From assembly GCA_027475525.1 (NCBI GenBank), contig JAMWFC010000046.1:1364001-1428000 (forward strand): a stretch of DNA of 64,000 nucleotides, read 5' to 3'. Position 1 is the first letter of the stretch, and each line of letters opens with the position of its first letter. The notes under the pieces were generated by a model. The model did not search any database and was not told the DNA's origin. It saw only the letters and a list, made by a program, of their open reading frames with translations. This stretch comes from Macrolepiota albuminosa. Taxonomy: Eukaryota; Basidiomycota; Agaricomycetes; Agaricales; Agaricaceae. This document shows positions 24,285-36,344 of this stretch, one piece after another. Position numbers and translations under genes: made by a program.

Positions 24285-27200
24285 ATGACCTCTCAAGTAA
24301 GTCCCAACCCACTCATTGTAGTGATAATCGCCATATATGATTGAATTGGCACGTCAACAAAGAGCGATTACGATGATCACCTCTCTGGATCTGAAGTGGA
24401 AGTGGACGAAGAAACACGCAAGGTTTGCGATGCTGTTGGTATGTCCGTAACTTACCTCTAGTTAGCATCGACTAAGTGAGTAATCAGAATCAGAGAATTC
24501 ACCCAGGAAGGCATTGAGGTCCTTAAGGTCCTTCTCGAGTTTCAAACAGAAAACATCTTCTTTCGACTCGAACAGTCCGAGAGCAACTGCTGGATGTATG
24601 TTGACTTTTGACCTGGATTTCGAGTCTGCTGAAGTCTGTCTGCGTAGTATCGTATACAGCCTCTTGGCCTCCGTACGAAATGAAGACTCCCTCCAAAAAG
24701 CGTATTGCTGAGCCATGCACACCAGGGGCTCGCAGAAGCGCTGTCCGCAAGGCTTTTGACTCGTTGGGCCTCGAATGTAGGCGCTTATCATCATATGTAC
24801 CCTTAAATAATTTTTTCTACTGTTCACTAGCTCCTTTAGGATCCAATGTCCCCAAAAAACCTGTTCGCGGAGGATCTGTTAGTCCTTCTAAGGACAAAGT
24901 TAGTGGTTTTAGAGAACAGAGTTAATTAATCTAGTAATCTTATTCTTATAGACTGCGCGTACAGTGGTTCTGGTGGGCGATTCAGATGTTGAAGACGCGA
25001 TAGACAGTATGTCCTTGTTCCTTCGTCTTGCTGTTCCATGACATTGATTGTGAGGATCACTAGTTGAGTCATGTGCGTTTACATGTTTCATCGTCACATA
25101 TGACACATCATTCTGATGGAGGCGAGGCGCCTTATAGGTCCAACTGACACTGAATCAGTATCTTCAATCGGTCACTCGCCTCATGCAGTCCAAAATTCTC
25201 TATCATCTATTGGGTCTGATTGGGAAAGGGTTGGATCTTTTTCCTCTTTTAACATGAAGGAACCTACTGCTGGAAGTTCAAGCAGTTCTCCTTCTAAATA
25301 CCGCAAGCTCTCGGACGTAAAAGAGCCAGTTCCTTCTTCCAACCATGACCCGTCATCCACCATAACTTCGAAACCCATACCCGTCAAGGACGTCTTCAAC
25401 CCGGATGCACCACAAAACATTGGTTGGAGCACCTCCTTGAAGAACTTTCTTGATGGTCCACTTGGAATAGATTTGGAGGTACAAATCATCGCGCATGATA
25501 AGAATGTTGTAAGTTGTATGGACCATCAGAAGCTATCGTGGGGTGTACAGTATGAGATTGCTCGCGGTATTACGGAGGGAAACTGGTCGTGGGCCACTGT
25601 CGAGGAAAAGGTTCCTCAACTCCATGGATCCAACAGTGAGATTGCATGGAGAGTCAGAAGTATCATGTTAGATAAAGCCCAGCCTCCATCGGCCTCTCAC
25701 TCTGTATGGTATGCCTCGTTTATTTATTTTTTCATGCTTCCTCCTCAACTTAATTTCTCCTAGGCAAGAACTTGACCGTGAGCAGGATGCTATCATGGAG
25801 GACAAGGGATGTGGATTGGGCCCAATAGGCTATGAAGGTAGCGAGAACGACTGGTACGGTGGGCAAGTCCAACAAACCGCGAAACTTATCGGTGACAAAG
25901 GCTGCTATCGCATTCGCCTCGAACCAATAGAGAAAAAACGCTCTTATCGACTCGCCCGGTTCCTTGGCTCTCGGAGGATCCTGCAGCTGAGGATACCAAA
26001 AGATTTGATTTATAAAGAGAACAAGCAGTTGAAGAAATTCCTGCAACACAAGTTCGTGCTTTGTGGTCGCATCTTTGTGCCGTTATTTGCGAAGGATCAT
26101 GCTGTGTATCTTGTCGAGACGACTGAGAATTACGAACGAATGGCAGCTGATTGGGCTGGCGATCAGTTTCGGATGTCGTTCAAAGATATCATTAATTGGC
26201 ACAATCCTTTGCTCTTCAATGCAAACCAGGTTTGTTGTACCTTTGATTCTCTTAGATGTCATTAATATTCTCTTCTAAAGCCCATAAAGAAATACGCCAC
26301 GCGTTTCGCTTTGGCGTTTTCTACTTCAATTCCGGTCCTTGAGTTCAAATCGGAAAACATATTCCCTCTTCCCGACGAAAGTGAGTCTGCTTTCAGTTTA
26401 ACCTATATTGAAATTCACATGTTTAACTAGCCGCTACTTGGCTTTCTGAAAAACCCCCCTCTGAGTATATTAAAACGGACGGCTGTGGTTTTATCAATGA
26501 AACCGCGTTGAAAATCATTGCACGCGTCCTCAGCTATCACGGTTACCCTGTTGCTGTCCAAGGTCGTGTATTTGGAGCAAAAGGCCTCTGGATTCTACAC
26601 CCGACAGATAGGAGCACCGAGGCCAAAATCTGGATCCGCCCCTCCCAGCGGAAAATCGAATATCGGCTTCCCGTACATCGCTCTCATTTCATATTTGATT
26701 TGCTTAAGGTTTCTAAAACCGAGTCGTCGGTCAACCTTTCACAACAGAGCATTATAAACTTGTCGAACAATGGTGTCTCTGATATCACATTGATTGACAT
26801 AATGAAGAAAGCGTTGATTGAGGAGGTGAGACCATTGATGAAATGGCAAGGTCCTCAGGCAATGGAGATCCTTTGGAATTTCATCGATCGGATGAGTAGC
26901 GTCTCGAGGACAAGGTATGCGAGGATGGCTACAAGTATGAGTCGTGCGTTGGGATTGAGTGGCCAGGATTGGAAAGTGGAGGAAATCGATATTGAGAGAA
27001 ATGATGATCCTCCTAATGAAAGCAAGGCAACTACTGACGCCTACACCGGCCGCGCTAATAGCACAGGTATGGTTGAGCGTTTTTTCATCTCCTTGTTCCT
27101 CTCTCACACAAAAACAATGGTCTTAGCACCTCTGTCGCTCTCCGAGTACGTCATGGAATTATTACAAGCTGGGTTCCATCCAAAGGACATGACGCTTCTC

Positions 27201-29042
27201 ATGGTCAAGATTCGATATCTTGTCGACGCGACTATCAAATCTATCGTTGAAAGGTTTTCCTTGCCTTTGCCAGAATCTTTGAGTGCCTTCATCGTTCCTG
27301 GTTCGTCAATTGTCCTTTGTTGCGGATATTTTCGTCAATTAAACTAGATCCTCTCGGTGTCTTGAACGAGGGAGAGGTTTATTATCGTTCCTCCGTTCCC
27401 ATTGCCGATTCAGAGACCAACTAGATCCTCTCGGTGTCTTGAACGAGGGAGAGGTTTATTATCGTTCCTCCGTTCCCATTGCCGATTCAGAGACCCATGA
27501 TGTTTTCAGTACACTAACTGGGAATGTTCTTGTACGTCAAGATCTTTGCTTGATCAACTTACTGATTGATATGTCTACCTTAGCTTGGGAGGTAAGATTG
27601 CCACTGTAAGCCGTTCATTCATCAGTGCTTAGTCAAATCGAGGTACCCGGTTCGTCTAGCTTCGGATATCCAGAAGGCAGTTTTTCTCCAGTCAATTATC
27701 AACTAATGTAGACTCAATACTTTTTATGCAGGTCATGGCTGTAGACCGCCCAGAGCTCTCTCGTTGGGTGGATGTCCTAATTGTTTCCACTAAGGGTGAA
27801 AAAAGCTTTGCAAGTATGCTCTCTGGTGGCGGTGAGTATTGATTATCTATCTTCAATTTTCATGACTAATAACGAGTTAAAACAGATTATGACGGCGGTA
27901 AGCATAATTCTGCATCGTCTTAGGCCTTTAATCGCTTCCTCTAGATACGGTGTTCATCTTGTTCTCAAGCGGCCTTCTAGAGGATTTTAAAAACAAGCCG
28001 GTGAAGCCTATCCCACCGAATTTCATGGATGAGAACTTCCAGAAACATCCGGAACGGGTAGAGCAGTTTGCCGAGCGCGTTTCTAATATGGCTTCCCAGG
28101 ACGCGCAGAGAGCTTTTGCAGACGTTATAATGTTTGGTATCGACGATACAAAATTTGGCCTTTATTCGAATTGGCAAGATTATGCAGTTTATGAATATGG
28201 GTATGAAGACCCACGCTCGGAACGTCTGGCATACATGTAAGACATTTGCCCAAGTCATCATAACGTTCTTGACCGTTTACACCAGTTTTAATGTACTCCT
28301 GGACTCCAGCAAAACCGGAGATTCTCTCAATCCCGATATTTTCGAGAAAGACCAAAAGCAATTCGACAAAAGCATCCCGGAATCTCAGCCGTCGGGTACA
28401 GGAACGCCTTATATTTTCCATACATTGCGGTGTGCCGGTAAGGCTGCTGGCGATGACCTTCTCCGCGAATACGATGGATTATATGATGAATTGAAGGGAC
28501 CAGCCCGGGAAGTCAAAGACAATGTACTTCTGGAACCGTACAATTCTGCCGCTGACAGGGTCAACCAGCTTGTTGATCAGTGCAGAATGCCGGGTTGCCC
28601 CATTTTCATTGAGAAACTTTCCTCGACACTTACAGAAGAGCTTAAACGCATTCGAGAGTGCGTTGACGATGCTCATTCTGCTTATTCGCGCGTGCTCGCA
28701 GACCTCAAGCATACACAGTCGGCATCGCCCACTAAGAAGACATCGAAAGCCAAAAAGGTTCAACAGCGCAAATCTGATCCCAAGATGCGCGTCTACGAAT
28801 TGTATGATCGTCCGGTCAAAGATATCTTGATCTTCCAGAACGTGAATGAAATTAAAGCATCATTTGCCTACCAGCTTAACTCTAGTTTTGGCTTTGATGT
28901 CGCCTTCCGGGAGCTATGCACCATGAAAGCTAAGTCTTCTCCTCATGGCATTGCGCCGATTACACGGTTCTTCGATGAAGCCAAGACCATTCCATCGACC
29001 TACGTCAGGGCTGTTACCCGACTTGCTGTAACCAATGCATAG
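24285..29042 (+). CDS. Cellular RNA-dependent RNA polymerase (QDE-1/RDR family)
   Basis: It copies single-stranded RNA into double-stranded RNA that feeds Dicer and Argonaute in fungal RNA silencing. The catalytic motif is GGDYDGDT, the DbDGD type of cellular RdRPs. It is assembled from three exons; the middle one (27886-27897) is only 12 nt. Upstream lie family blocks such as MDHQKLSWGVQYEIARG, GYPVAVQGRVFGAKGLW, LNEGEVYYRSS and LLGRYPVRLASDIQKV. The N-terminal 250 or so residues are Ser/Pro-rich and disordered; their exons (MTSQ, SDYDDHLSGSEVEVDEETRK and following) were chosen by phase. The intron 27677-27731 appears to be GC-AG. The exon at about 27348 is disturbed by a 77-bp direct duplication that also repeats the acceptor. 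Length is about 1,240 residues once that is ignored. Stop TAG at 29040-29042. Confidence 0.9.
27342..27495. repeat. Exact 77-bp tandem duplication in RdRP exon
   Basis: Units 27342-27418 and 27419-27495 are identical. Each contains the AACTAG acceptor and the start of the following exon, so splicing to the second acceptor would still give a normal reading frame. The period equals that of nine other duplications in the window, suggesting an assembly artefact. Confidence 0.97.
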
Positions 29043-29539
29043 CCCGTTCCAGGTGATCTTTTGTAGGCTGCATATGGTACCTTCGAACTCAATATTTGTC
29101 TCATGATTTTCGTTTGACTGATTTACGAGCATTCTGTGTAACTACAGCATCTTTCTCCCTTTGTGTTTGTTCTGTTTCTTGGTTGCGCTACACCCCCTTT
29201 GGATACCGGTATCTGCATTACATGATCTGGTACAAAACACATTCTTGCGTCCTCTAGGATGGTGCCGATGAATCTTCTTACATCAAGCTTCCTCAAGAAC
29301 AAGACTAATCAATCATTGTTGGCTTTACAAAAACATCGGCAAATCCTCGAACATAATTTCTCATTCTTCAAGATACTGATTATCGGGAAATGGAGAAGCA
29401 CTGACTGGTAATTGGTCTTCCGAGATCTCCCACAACGGAATCTGGTTCAGCTTGTGCATAGTCTCTTGTCAAATTCGGCGGTGTAGTTCGCTGGGTTAAA
29501 CAGATGGGGAAGGGAAATGACCAGCAGGAGTGACGAGAT
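29043..29539. other. No supportable gene
   Basis: This is intergenic sequence downstream of the RdRP, with no open frame of note and no structure that I could recognise. Confidence 0.5.
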
Positions 29540-30310
29540 GTGCAGAAATACCCAACAAATTGGGGCTCAAGAGAAAATAGGGCAAACCGTTATGCGAGGG
29601 CCTTCAGAGATGTTCGACATCGATGGCAGTTGTCAATAGCAACTGACTCACTTCAAGTCGAACCTACAAATCTTGCGTTTCTTCTTTCTGACCACATTGT
29701 GACGAGATGCGAGTCCCCAAGCCAGAGGGAAGTGTGGCAGGAGGCTAAAAGCTGTGGGAGAGAAAATAAGCACAAGGTATGAACCAGTCCTGGGAACAAT
29801 ACTAGTGGCGGCCTCAACAGCAAAATCACGTAACGGCGAGGGAAAGATTCTCACGGGGAACAAAATCCTGACGATCGAATCAGCACATTTTATCTGGAAG
29901 ATAAGGTTCCAGCGAGTAATCTCGAATTTTCAAATAACCCGTTCTCACACGAGAAATCCTGAAGAGATGGGAATGATCGACCGACTATCTATGGATCAGG
30001 CCTAACAAACACGAAGTATGGGCATACGGCAACTCCTGAAGAGATGGGAATGATCGACCGACTATCTATGGATCAGGCCTAACAAACACGAAGTATGGGC
30101 ATACGGCAACGCGTAAGAAAGTGGTCCTTCAGGGTAGGCATGCTCAAAATGAATAGACTTCCCGTCGAGTGGACGGAGGTCCTCGGGATTTTAGTGGGTA
30201 TAGGACCTATCCAGGGCGAGGGATGAAGATGATGGAGTAGGGTAGTAGTCCAGGAGAACATTGACTGGAAAGATCCTGAGTCCCACACCACGTACGTAAT
30301 GCATTTTACT
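29540..30310 (+). pseudogene. Decayed 3' fragment of a non-LTR (LINE) element
   Basis: The plus frames here match the C-terminal part of the LINE at 33.5-35.2 kb. FLLSDHIVTRCESPSQREVW corresponds to EHILTECTASGQEVIW in its zinc-knuckle region, and IESAHFIWKIRFQRVIS corresponds to TSEATYAIWKLRCDWRIS. The 3' end also matches: TTTTAGTGGGTATAGG and GAGTCCCACACCACGT against TTTTAGTGGGTATTGG and GAGTCCCACACACCGT. It is an older, diverged copy in the same orientation. I found no clear poly-A tail or target-site duplication. A 77-bp duplication lies inside it. Confidence 0.6.
29957..30110. repeat. Exact 77-bp tandem duplication
   Basis: Units 29957-30033 and 30034-30110 are identical and abut without a gap, inside the decayed LINE fragment. 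Confidence 0.97.
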
Positions 30311-30547
30311 GGAGGTGGATAAAAGCCACATTTCTACTCACCCCTGTGATAACAGCGGGCGCGCTAGAGACGACTCTGGCGTCGGCCATGTCGTCACACC
30401 GAACGCTACACAAAAAAGGCTAATCCCGAAAGCCAAACAACGCCGCAGGAAAGCGAAGTCGAGGATTAGTGAAGTATTATAATTCCCAGCTCGGTATTTT
30501 CAAAGATACTTTGGAGGGCAATTACATAAACCTTTCCTCATTGCTTT

Positions 30548-33157
30548 CTATGGATATGCGTCCAACTCCGGCAGATGTACAGCTCCCAACCATGCCAGAA
30601 TAATCTCCACTCTTGGTCCATGAAGGGGAATGCTGATCATCGAAGGTTTCTTCTTTGCCAACCCGGTCACCTCTATTGCGGTCCTTTCCGCCTTGAGCCT
30701 TTGCCGCTTGGCCACGGGAGCCAGTAGAATCCGAGCAGAGTCCAAAACCTTAGCGCCATCTACTGGGAGGCAAGTTGACCCCCGCTGGATGTTAGTGACA
30801 GGACAAGGTGGAGACGTTAAAACTGAGCTGGATGCCTTGTCATATGATAAGGATGCAGATGAGGAGCTCTCTTCAGACAATGAGGCTGTTGTTGAGTTGG
30901 TTAAAGTCATAACTTTACGCGGAGAAGGCGGTGCCTCGATTGAGGGCCTCCTGCACAACCCAACAAGGGAGTGTGGCTTGACGCCATGAGCCCACCCGCC
31001 TGCGAGGCGTTCTAAGAGTTCCATAAATTCGGCTTGGCTCATTGAGCGTGCAGGGAAAAATATGGGACAACCATCCAAGCCATCGACGGCCGCTGCAGTA
31101 CGCGCCAAGGTAGGAAGGATGCCTATAAAATCGGCGAGCATCAGTTGGGAGATGAGCACACTGAATTGGGACTCGACGATGAGTGGGTGATATGTGGTGA
31201 ATATGGCGGGGACCTTGGAGACAGCAAGCGACGGGACGGCATTGTTGATCTGCGCACTAGGTTGCAAGGACTCAGCAAGAAGAAAAGCGTACTCCATCTG
31301 ATGTGCGATATCTCCCCGATGTAAAGCGTTAGGCGATTCGATCGAATCAAAATGGGAAAGAAACTTCTCATGATCACGAATACTCTTCTTGAGCAAAGAC
31401 GTGATTTGCTCTCGGAACGGTTCAGCAGCCAAAACTTCCCTATATGCCAATACCTTCGTCCCGTTACTCTTGCCAAGTGGTCCATCTGGGTTCCCAATTT
31501 CCACACCTCCATACTTACCATGCTCAAGGTAGCAAAGTCTCAGCTCTGACCCATCTACTTGGTCTTTCTGTACCCCTTCTAATCTGAGGATCGCAGTTTC
31601 AATCAAGAAAAAGGCATACTGCAGGTACGCCGCCCCGCGAAGGAACAGCAGCTGTGGCTCGATGGGATCCGGAGCACTGGGAAGTATGGAAGGATGCTGG
31701 AGTTGTGGTTCTACGTCTGCATCCTCGGTGATGTTATTACCTCCCAACGTGCTGGTTCCGTTTGGAGGCGCCTGCCCGTTTGTGTCAGAATTGGCGACTA
31801 CCTTCTTACGTTTGCCGTTCTTCATAAAGCGTGGATCTCCAAGTAGCTTGATATTATGATGCGCCGCCTTCGCTTTACGCACAGCACGGGCTTCCTTGAG
31901 GGCGTAAGTGAAATCTTTTGTTGCTTGTGTGTACTCGTCGCGGAAGCAGTGAACTATCCCACGCGTACGATAGTACTCGAGGTGCTGCGGTCGCGCAACT
32001 ATGAGCTCATCTAGAACTCTCGTGCTTGTCGACTGTGCAAGTTGTCTGATAGAAAATTATTAGCTTAACCAGAGAAGGGGCAAAAAAACGCTGGCACCGA
32101 GATGGTATTTTTTCGTGGAAGAAATGGACATATTTAGCATCCAAGTCGGTCGGATCTGCCCATAATCATTGTAATCAACAGAATGGTCAGAATGGTCTAA
32201 ACCCACCGTATCTCAGCACACGTTCGGCCAGGTCGTCAAAGACGTTTCCACCTTGCATAATCATTACACTAGAAGCAATCTCATCCGCTTTGTACGCTTG
32301 GGCAAGTTTCTGCACAGCCAATGCTCTCAAACGATGTGTACGCATCGCAGACATAGCAACATTTCGACCTCCGCTGCCAGAAGCGCCAAGAGGGTTAATA
32401 CCAAGGGCTGAAGCACTTGTCCACGCGTTATTGAGGCCAGAAATGCTCCTTGATGATCCTAGTTCCGCAGAATTTAGACCAGAAGAAGCTCGGACCGAAA
32501 GCTCCGCAGCTTCGTCTATCAGATGTCGAATGGAATTTACAGATTTGAACACGCCAGGGTCTATAGGAGGGGGTATAGCCTTTCCTGGTCTTAGGGTAAG
32601 GAATGAACGTGACGATGACAGAGAAGAGAATGCTCCTCTTGGGCAATCTGGCGGGGAGTAGTCATTCAAAGTATGGTAGCCGCGATCCCCTTGTTTACTC
32701 GTAGAGTGTTTAAAGGAAGAGGTAGATGAGGGAAGACGAAGTGCATCGGGTGCAGTAAAAAGGCTCGCTGGTTTGAGGTTTACTGAAAGGAGAGAATCAA
32801 GAAGTTCAAGTGGCAGCTGTAGCCATTGTCCCTTGAATGAACAGCAGTCAAACGACAGCAGTACCGTCCAATAAAGAGACTTACATGATATGAACTAATA
32901 TAACGCCAGTGTTTATTGCGACTGATACACAAGACAGGTCGCCCGTCTGATTCTTGCTGAGTGTTCGCCTGAACAGCGGCAACTGCTCCCTTGACCTTGG
33001 CATGTTTCTTGGTCTTTTTCTTCTTCTTCTTTTTCGGTACACTACAGACCATGTCCCCTTCAACTTCTTCGAGTTCGTTAGTAGATATAGCACTAGATTG
33101 AGTCGTTGGTGTAAGCGCATCGGGGTCAATATCAGGGGAGTCGGGAATGGGCCCCAT
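30548..33157 (-). CDS. Conserved fungal protein with TPR-like segment, 817 aa
   Basis: Four exons (33157-32885, 32831-32207, 32155-32098, 32045-30548) join in phase to 817 residues. The N-terminus is acidic, with a long Lys tract (PKKKKKKKTKKH) that could be a nuclear or nucleolar signal. A compact block RPVLCISRNKHWRYISSYHG and QWLQLPLELLDSLLSVN crosses the first intron. The segment HLEYYRTRGIVHCFRDEYTQ then ATKDFTYALKEA looks like a tetratricopeptide repeat. The C-terminal half is mostly helical, with a Ser-rich insert near the end. I do not recognise a named family. The exact phase match of all introns makes the gene itself secure; the TPR assignment is tentative. Confidence 0.8.
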
Positions 33158-33519
33158 AGCCGAAAGAGTTGTGGCGATATATATCAGTTTTAAAGAACAA
33201 CCGTATCAAGTTCTGGTGGCAGAGTTTACATGTTCATTGATTTCTACACGAAGTTCCGCTGTCAATAAATTTGGATCTTCTCACGATTTCCGATCATCCA
33301 TCGGGCCGCCATGTCGTATAAAGTAGCCCCATGCCTTCGGCACGGCACTTCGGCACAGCACTTGTAGCTCATTGGATGCTTTGCCTCCACACCCTTTTCC
33401 TCAGTGCAAGGCTTAATTATAGCCAAACCTTGCTTCCTTAAGTTAGAGCTGTGTTTCAAGTTGTGAAAAACTTATCAGGCCCCAGAAAGCTTCTGTTAAC
33501 CCTTGTTTACAAGTAGGCA
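33158..33519. other. No supportable gene
   Basis: Upstream region of the TPR-like gene, up to the target site of the LINE insertion. It contains a short degenerate GCACGGCACTTCGGCACAGCAC repeat and nothing else recognised. Confidence 0.5.
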
Positions 33520-33535
33520 AGAGAAGAGTCAGTAA

Positions 33536-35232
33536 AATGGGTGTAGGAACCCACACAAGTGCTGTAAAACAGCGCGAGAATACATAGCAAGACTGGGGAC
33601 AAAGTGGAATCCCAATGCCCCAGAAGCTGAGAGAGATCTCACAGAGGAAGAGAAGGACCTTCTCCTAGAGGATAGGATAGCGTTTGACCCAAACTTTACA
33701 ATGAAAGGTTCTCTCAGGGAGGGAGTAAGGGTTTTTACGCAACCAGAAAAATCGACGCTACCACAGGCAACGTATGCAAGAACTCCGAGAAATCCCCCCA
33801 ATCTGATAACGATATACACTGACGGCTCATGCATAAAGGATGAAGGAGGTCAGCCAGCAGCTGGAGCAGGGATCTGGTTTGGTCCAGATGATCCCAGAAA
33901 CAGAGCAATCAGAATACCAAACAACATTCCGCAAACAAATAATGCAGTCAAAACGGTCGCTGTACTAGTAGCTGCACAGATGGCTCCACAGGATCAAGCC
34001 ATATTAATACAAAGTAACTCACAAATCACCATCGACAACCTAACTAAAAACCTGAAGAGAAGAGAGGACAATGGATGGATTAGCACCGCGAATAAGGACA
34101 TCCTACAACCTATAGTTGCCACGCTTCGAAAAAGAGATGGAGTCACCCTTTTTGAAAAGGTCAAAGGTCATGCAGGGGTATGGGGAAATGAAGAAGCTGA
34201 CCATCTAGCAAGTGAAGGGGCATGAAAAGCAACCCACGATGAAATAGACTTAACGGTACCACAGGGATATACCCTTACTGGAGCTAAACTGGCAAAATTG
34301 ACGCAGGCCGTGGCTTACAGAGGGATATTAGAAAAAGCACCCACACCACGAAGAAAAGGAACGATCACCCACCTGGACATGACCAGATGGGCAGCTAAGG
34401 AGAGGATAGGTGTCCTCCCAACAGATAAACAGATATGGATGTCAACAAGGGACAAGGACCTGACCTGCCAAACAAGGAATTTTTTATGGAGGGCAATGCA
34501 TAATGCCTACAAAGTAGGACAGTACTGGCTGAACATAGAAAACTACGAAGGGAGAGCAATGTGCCCGCAATGCAGAACAACAGAAACGATCGAACACATC
34601 CTTACAGAGTGTACGGCGTCAGGACAAGAAGTCATTTGGGACTTCATAAAGGCTCTACATGAGAAAAAGGGCATATCTTTCACTAAGCCATCGCTGGGAG
34701 ACCAGCTCGGATGTGCCATCACGAAAAAAATGAGAAAAGGAGATAAAGAAGAACGGCGATTTTGAAAGATAGTGACCTCAGAAGCAACATATGCAATTTG
34801 GAAACTAAGATGCGACTGGAGAATTTCGAGAGAATTGGACCCAGATAAGATGTTCACAGCAGGAGAGGTCCTACAAAGGATTAAAGCTGCTATAACGCAA
34901 AGAATAAAGCTTGATTGCCTTGCAACGGATGGAGAGAGGTTCGAAAAGAAGGCATACAAGGCAGGTCTAGTAAAAAATACTTGGTCGAACCTTATACGAG
35001 GAGACATAGCACCCCTTCGGCTATGGAGAAAGTTGACTGTGGTTTTAGTGGGTATTGGATGATGAGTCCCACACACCGTGTGTAAAGGCATTTCCAACAG
35101 GGTGGCCATAGCCGAGGGAGTAAAGTGACGTTGTGTTCAGCGTGAAAACGCATATCCTAGTCTGTAAGAGGTTGACATATGTGAACGGTCGGCAGACTGT
35201 CGTGATACCACCAAAAAAAAAAAAAAAAAAAG
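33536..35232 (+). mobile_element. 5'-truncated LINE (non-LTR retrotransposon) with TSD
   Basis: The insertion is bounded by a perfect 16-bp target-site duplication, AGAGAAGAGTCAGTAA, at 33520-33535 and 35233-35248. It ends in a 19-nt poly-A tract (35213-35231). This is the hallmark of target-primed reverse transcription. Only the C-terminal part of the element remains: an RNase H-like domain followed by a Cys/His knuckle. The reverse transcriptase is missing, as expected from 5' truncation. Confidence 0.9.
33560..35062 (+). pseudogene. LINE pol C-terminus: RNase H-like domain and zinc knuckle
   Basis: The frames at 33560-34225, 34298-34765 and 34772-35062 are pieces of one polyprotein separated by stop codons: TGA at 34223-34225 (GAGGGGCATGAAAAGC) and TGA at 34763-34765. 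RNase H features are ITIYTDGSC, LIQSNSQITID and VKGHAGVWGNEEAD. The usual acidic residue after the third strand is not visible (NNAVKTVAVLVA) and the SDSQ motif reads SNSQ, so the enzyme is probably inactive. A knuckle CPQCRTTETIEHILTEC follows. Both stops sit where an Arg CGA would fit. Confidence 0.8.
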
Positions 35233-35248
35233 AGAGAAGAGTCAGTAA

Positions 35249-35928
35249 TGTTTTGTGAGTTTTTACTAGTCTAAAATCTTATTTTGTTCAACCTTACTGA
35301 GACACATATATAGGAAGAGAGTATATAGGGTTGTTGGTACAGTTTTCATGAATTTTACTTTGTGCCATTCTGTTTCTCTGTGTGTTTTCTCTCAATTTCT
35401 AGTGAAGTCAGACAATAAGTGTCTACTTACACTTTTTTTTTGAATTACACAAAGAAGAACAAAAGAGACTACTCTCCAAATGATTACATGAACCTAGGCC
35501 CTCATGTTTTCAGAAAAAAGAGGAGTTTTGAAAGGAAAGAATAAGTGGGATGACATGAGTAGTGTTAAGAAAGAGAAGGGAGAATCTTTTTCTTTCCTGG
35601 TGACAGGGAAATTATAGTGGTGTCAGGAGAAGAGGGGATCTATTGCCAATTCTGTTGGATGGATGCAGATAAAAGGGGGAGTGAAGAAAAGAGGGTGCTA
35701 TGTAAGAAGAGGGGATCTATTGCCAATTCTGTTGGATGGATGCAGATAAAAGGGGGAGTGAAGAAAAGAGGGTGCTATGTAGCTGTGGCTGAAGAAGAAA
35801 GAGTTATCTTCATATAAACACCCTGGCTTGTACTCATTTGCAGACTCAGTGGTCTCTGCTTCTGTGATCTTCTTCTCATTCTCACTCTTGTTCTCATTCC
35901 AGCTCTCAATCCCAATCTTTTTCACATA
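35249..35928. other. AT-rich repeat-like sequence, no gene
   Basis: Low-GC, T-rich sequence between the LINE and the copia element, ending at the CCTTG target site (35929-35933). Before the copia insertion it was contiguous with 53359 onward, where a degenerate reading frame begins. No coding signal was recognised here. It holds a 77-bp duplication. Confidence 0.5.
35628..35781. repeat. Exact 77-bp tandem duplication
   Basis: Units 35628-35704 and 35705-35781 are identical. Confidence 0.97.
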
Positions 35929-35933
35929 CCTTG

Positions 35934-36282
35934 TATTAGAACTAAATCACACCTAACGTATACTTGTAAGTATAGTTCCTCAGTCTGAGATAAGTGACTA
36001 TATTGTGTCGTACCTAACGTATACTTGTAAGTATAGTTCTACAGGCACAATATAAGTCAATGCGGTTAATAGTGTAGGTATAATGACATACCCTCAGTCT
36101 GAGATAAGTGACTGAGGGTAGGTCTGTGTACGTATCAATATATATAGAGAATATAGGACAAAGAACTGGAAGATATCAAAAGAGAGGAGGTGGCATGTGA
36201 TACGTGTGATGGGGGACAAAGCGATGGTAGCCATATAGTCCAACGATAGGGAACAAAGCGACGGTGGCCGTATGGTCCAACA
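35934..36282 (-). repeat. 3' LTR of the copia element (349 bp)
   Basis: The minus strand begins TGTTGGACCATA. It carries two tandem copies of ACCTAACGTATACTTGTAAG (plus strand) and a hairpin, ACCCTCAGTC...GACTGAGGGT. It pairs with 53006-53353. Confidence 0.93.
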
Positions 36283-36344
36283 CTCCTCCTCACCGGAGGC
36301 TTTGTGGCTTTGTGCTCCTCCTCGCATGGGATTATGGCGATTTA

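Noticed and set aside
24285..29042. Viral RdRP integrated in the genome
   Set aside because: The DbDGD motif, the many introns and the length are those of cellular silencing RdRPs, not of viral palm-domain GDD enzymes.
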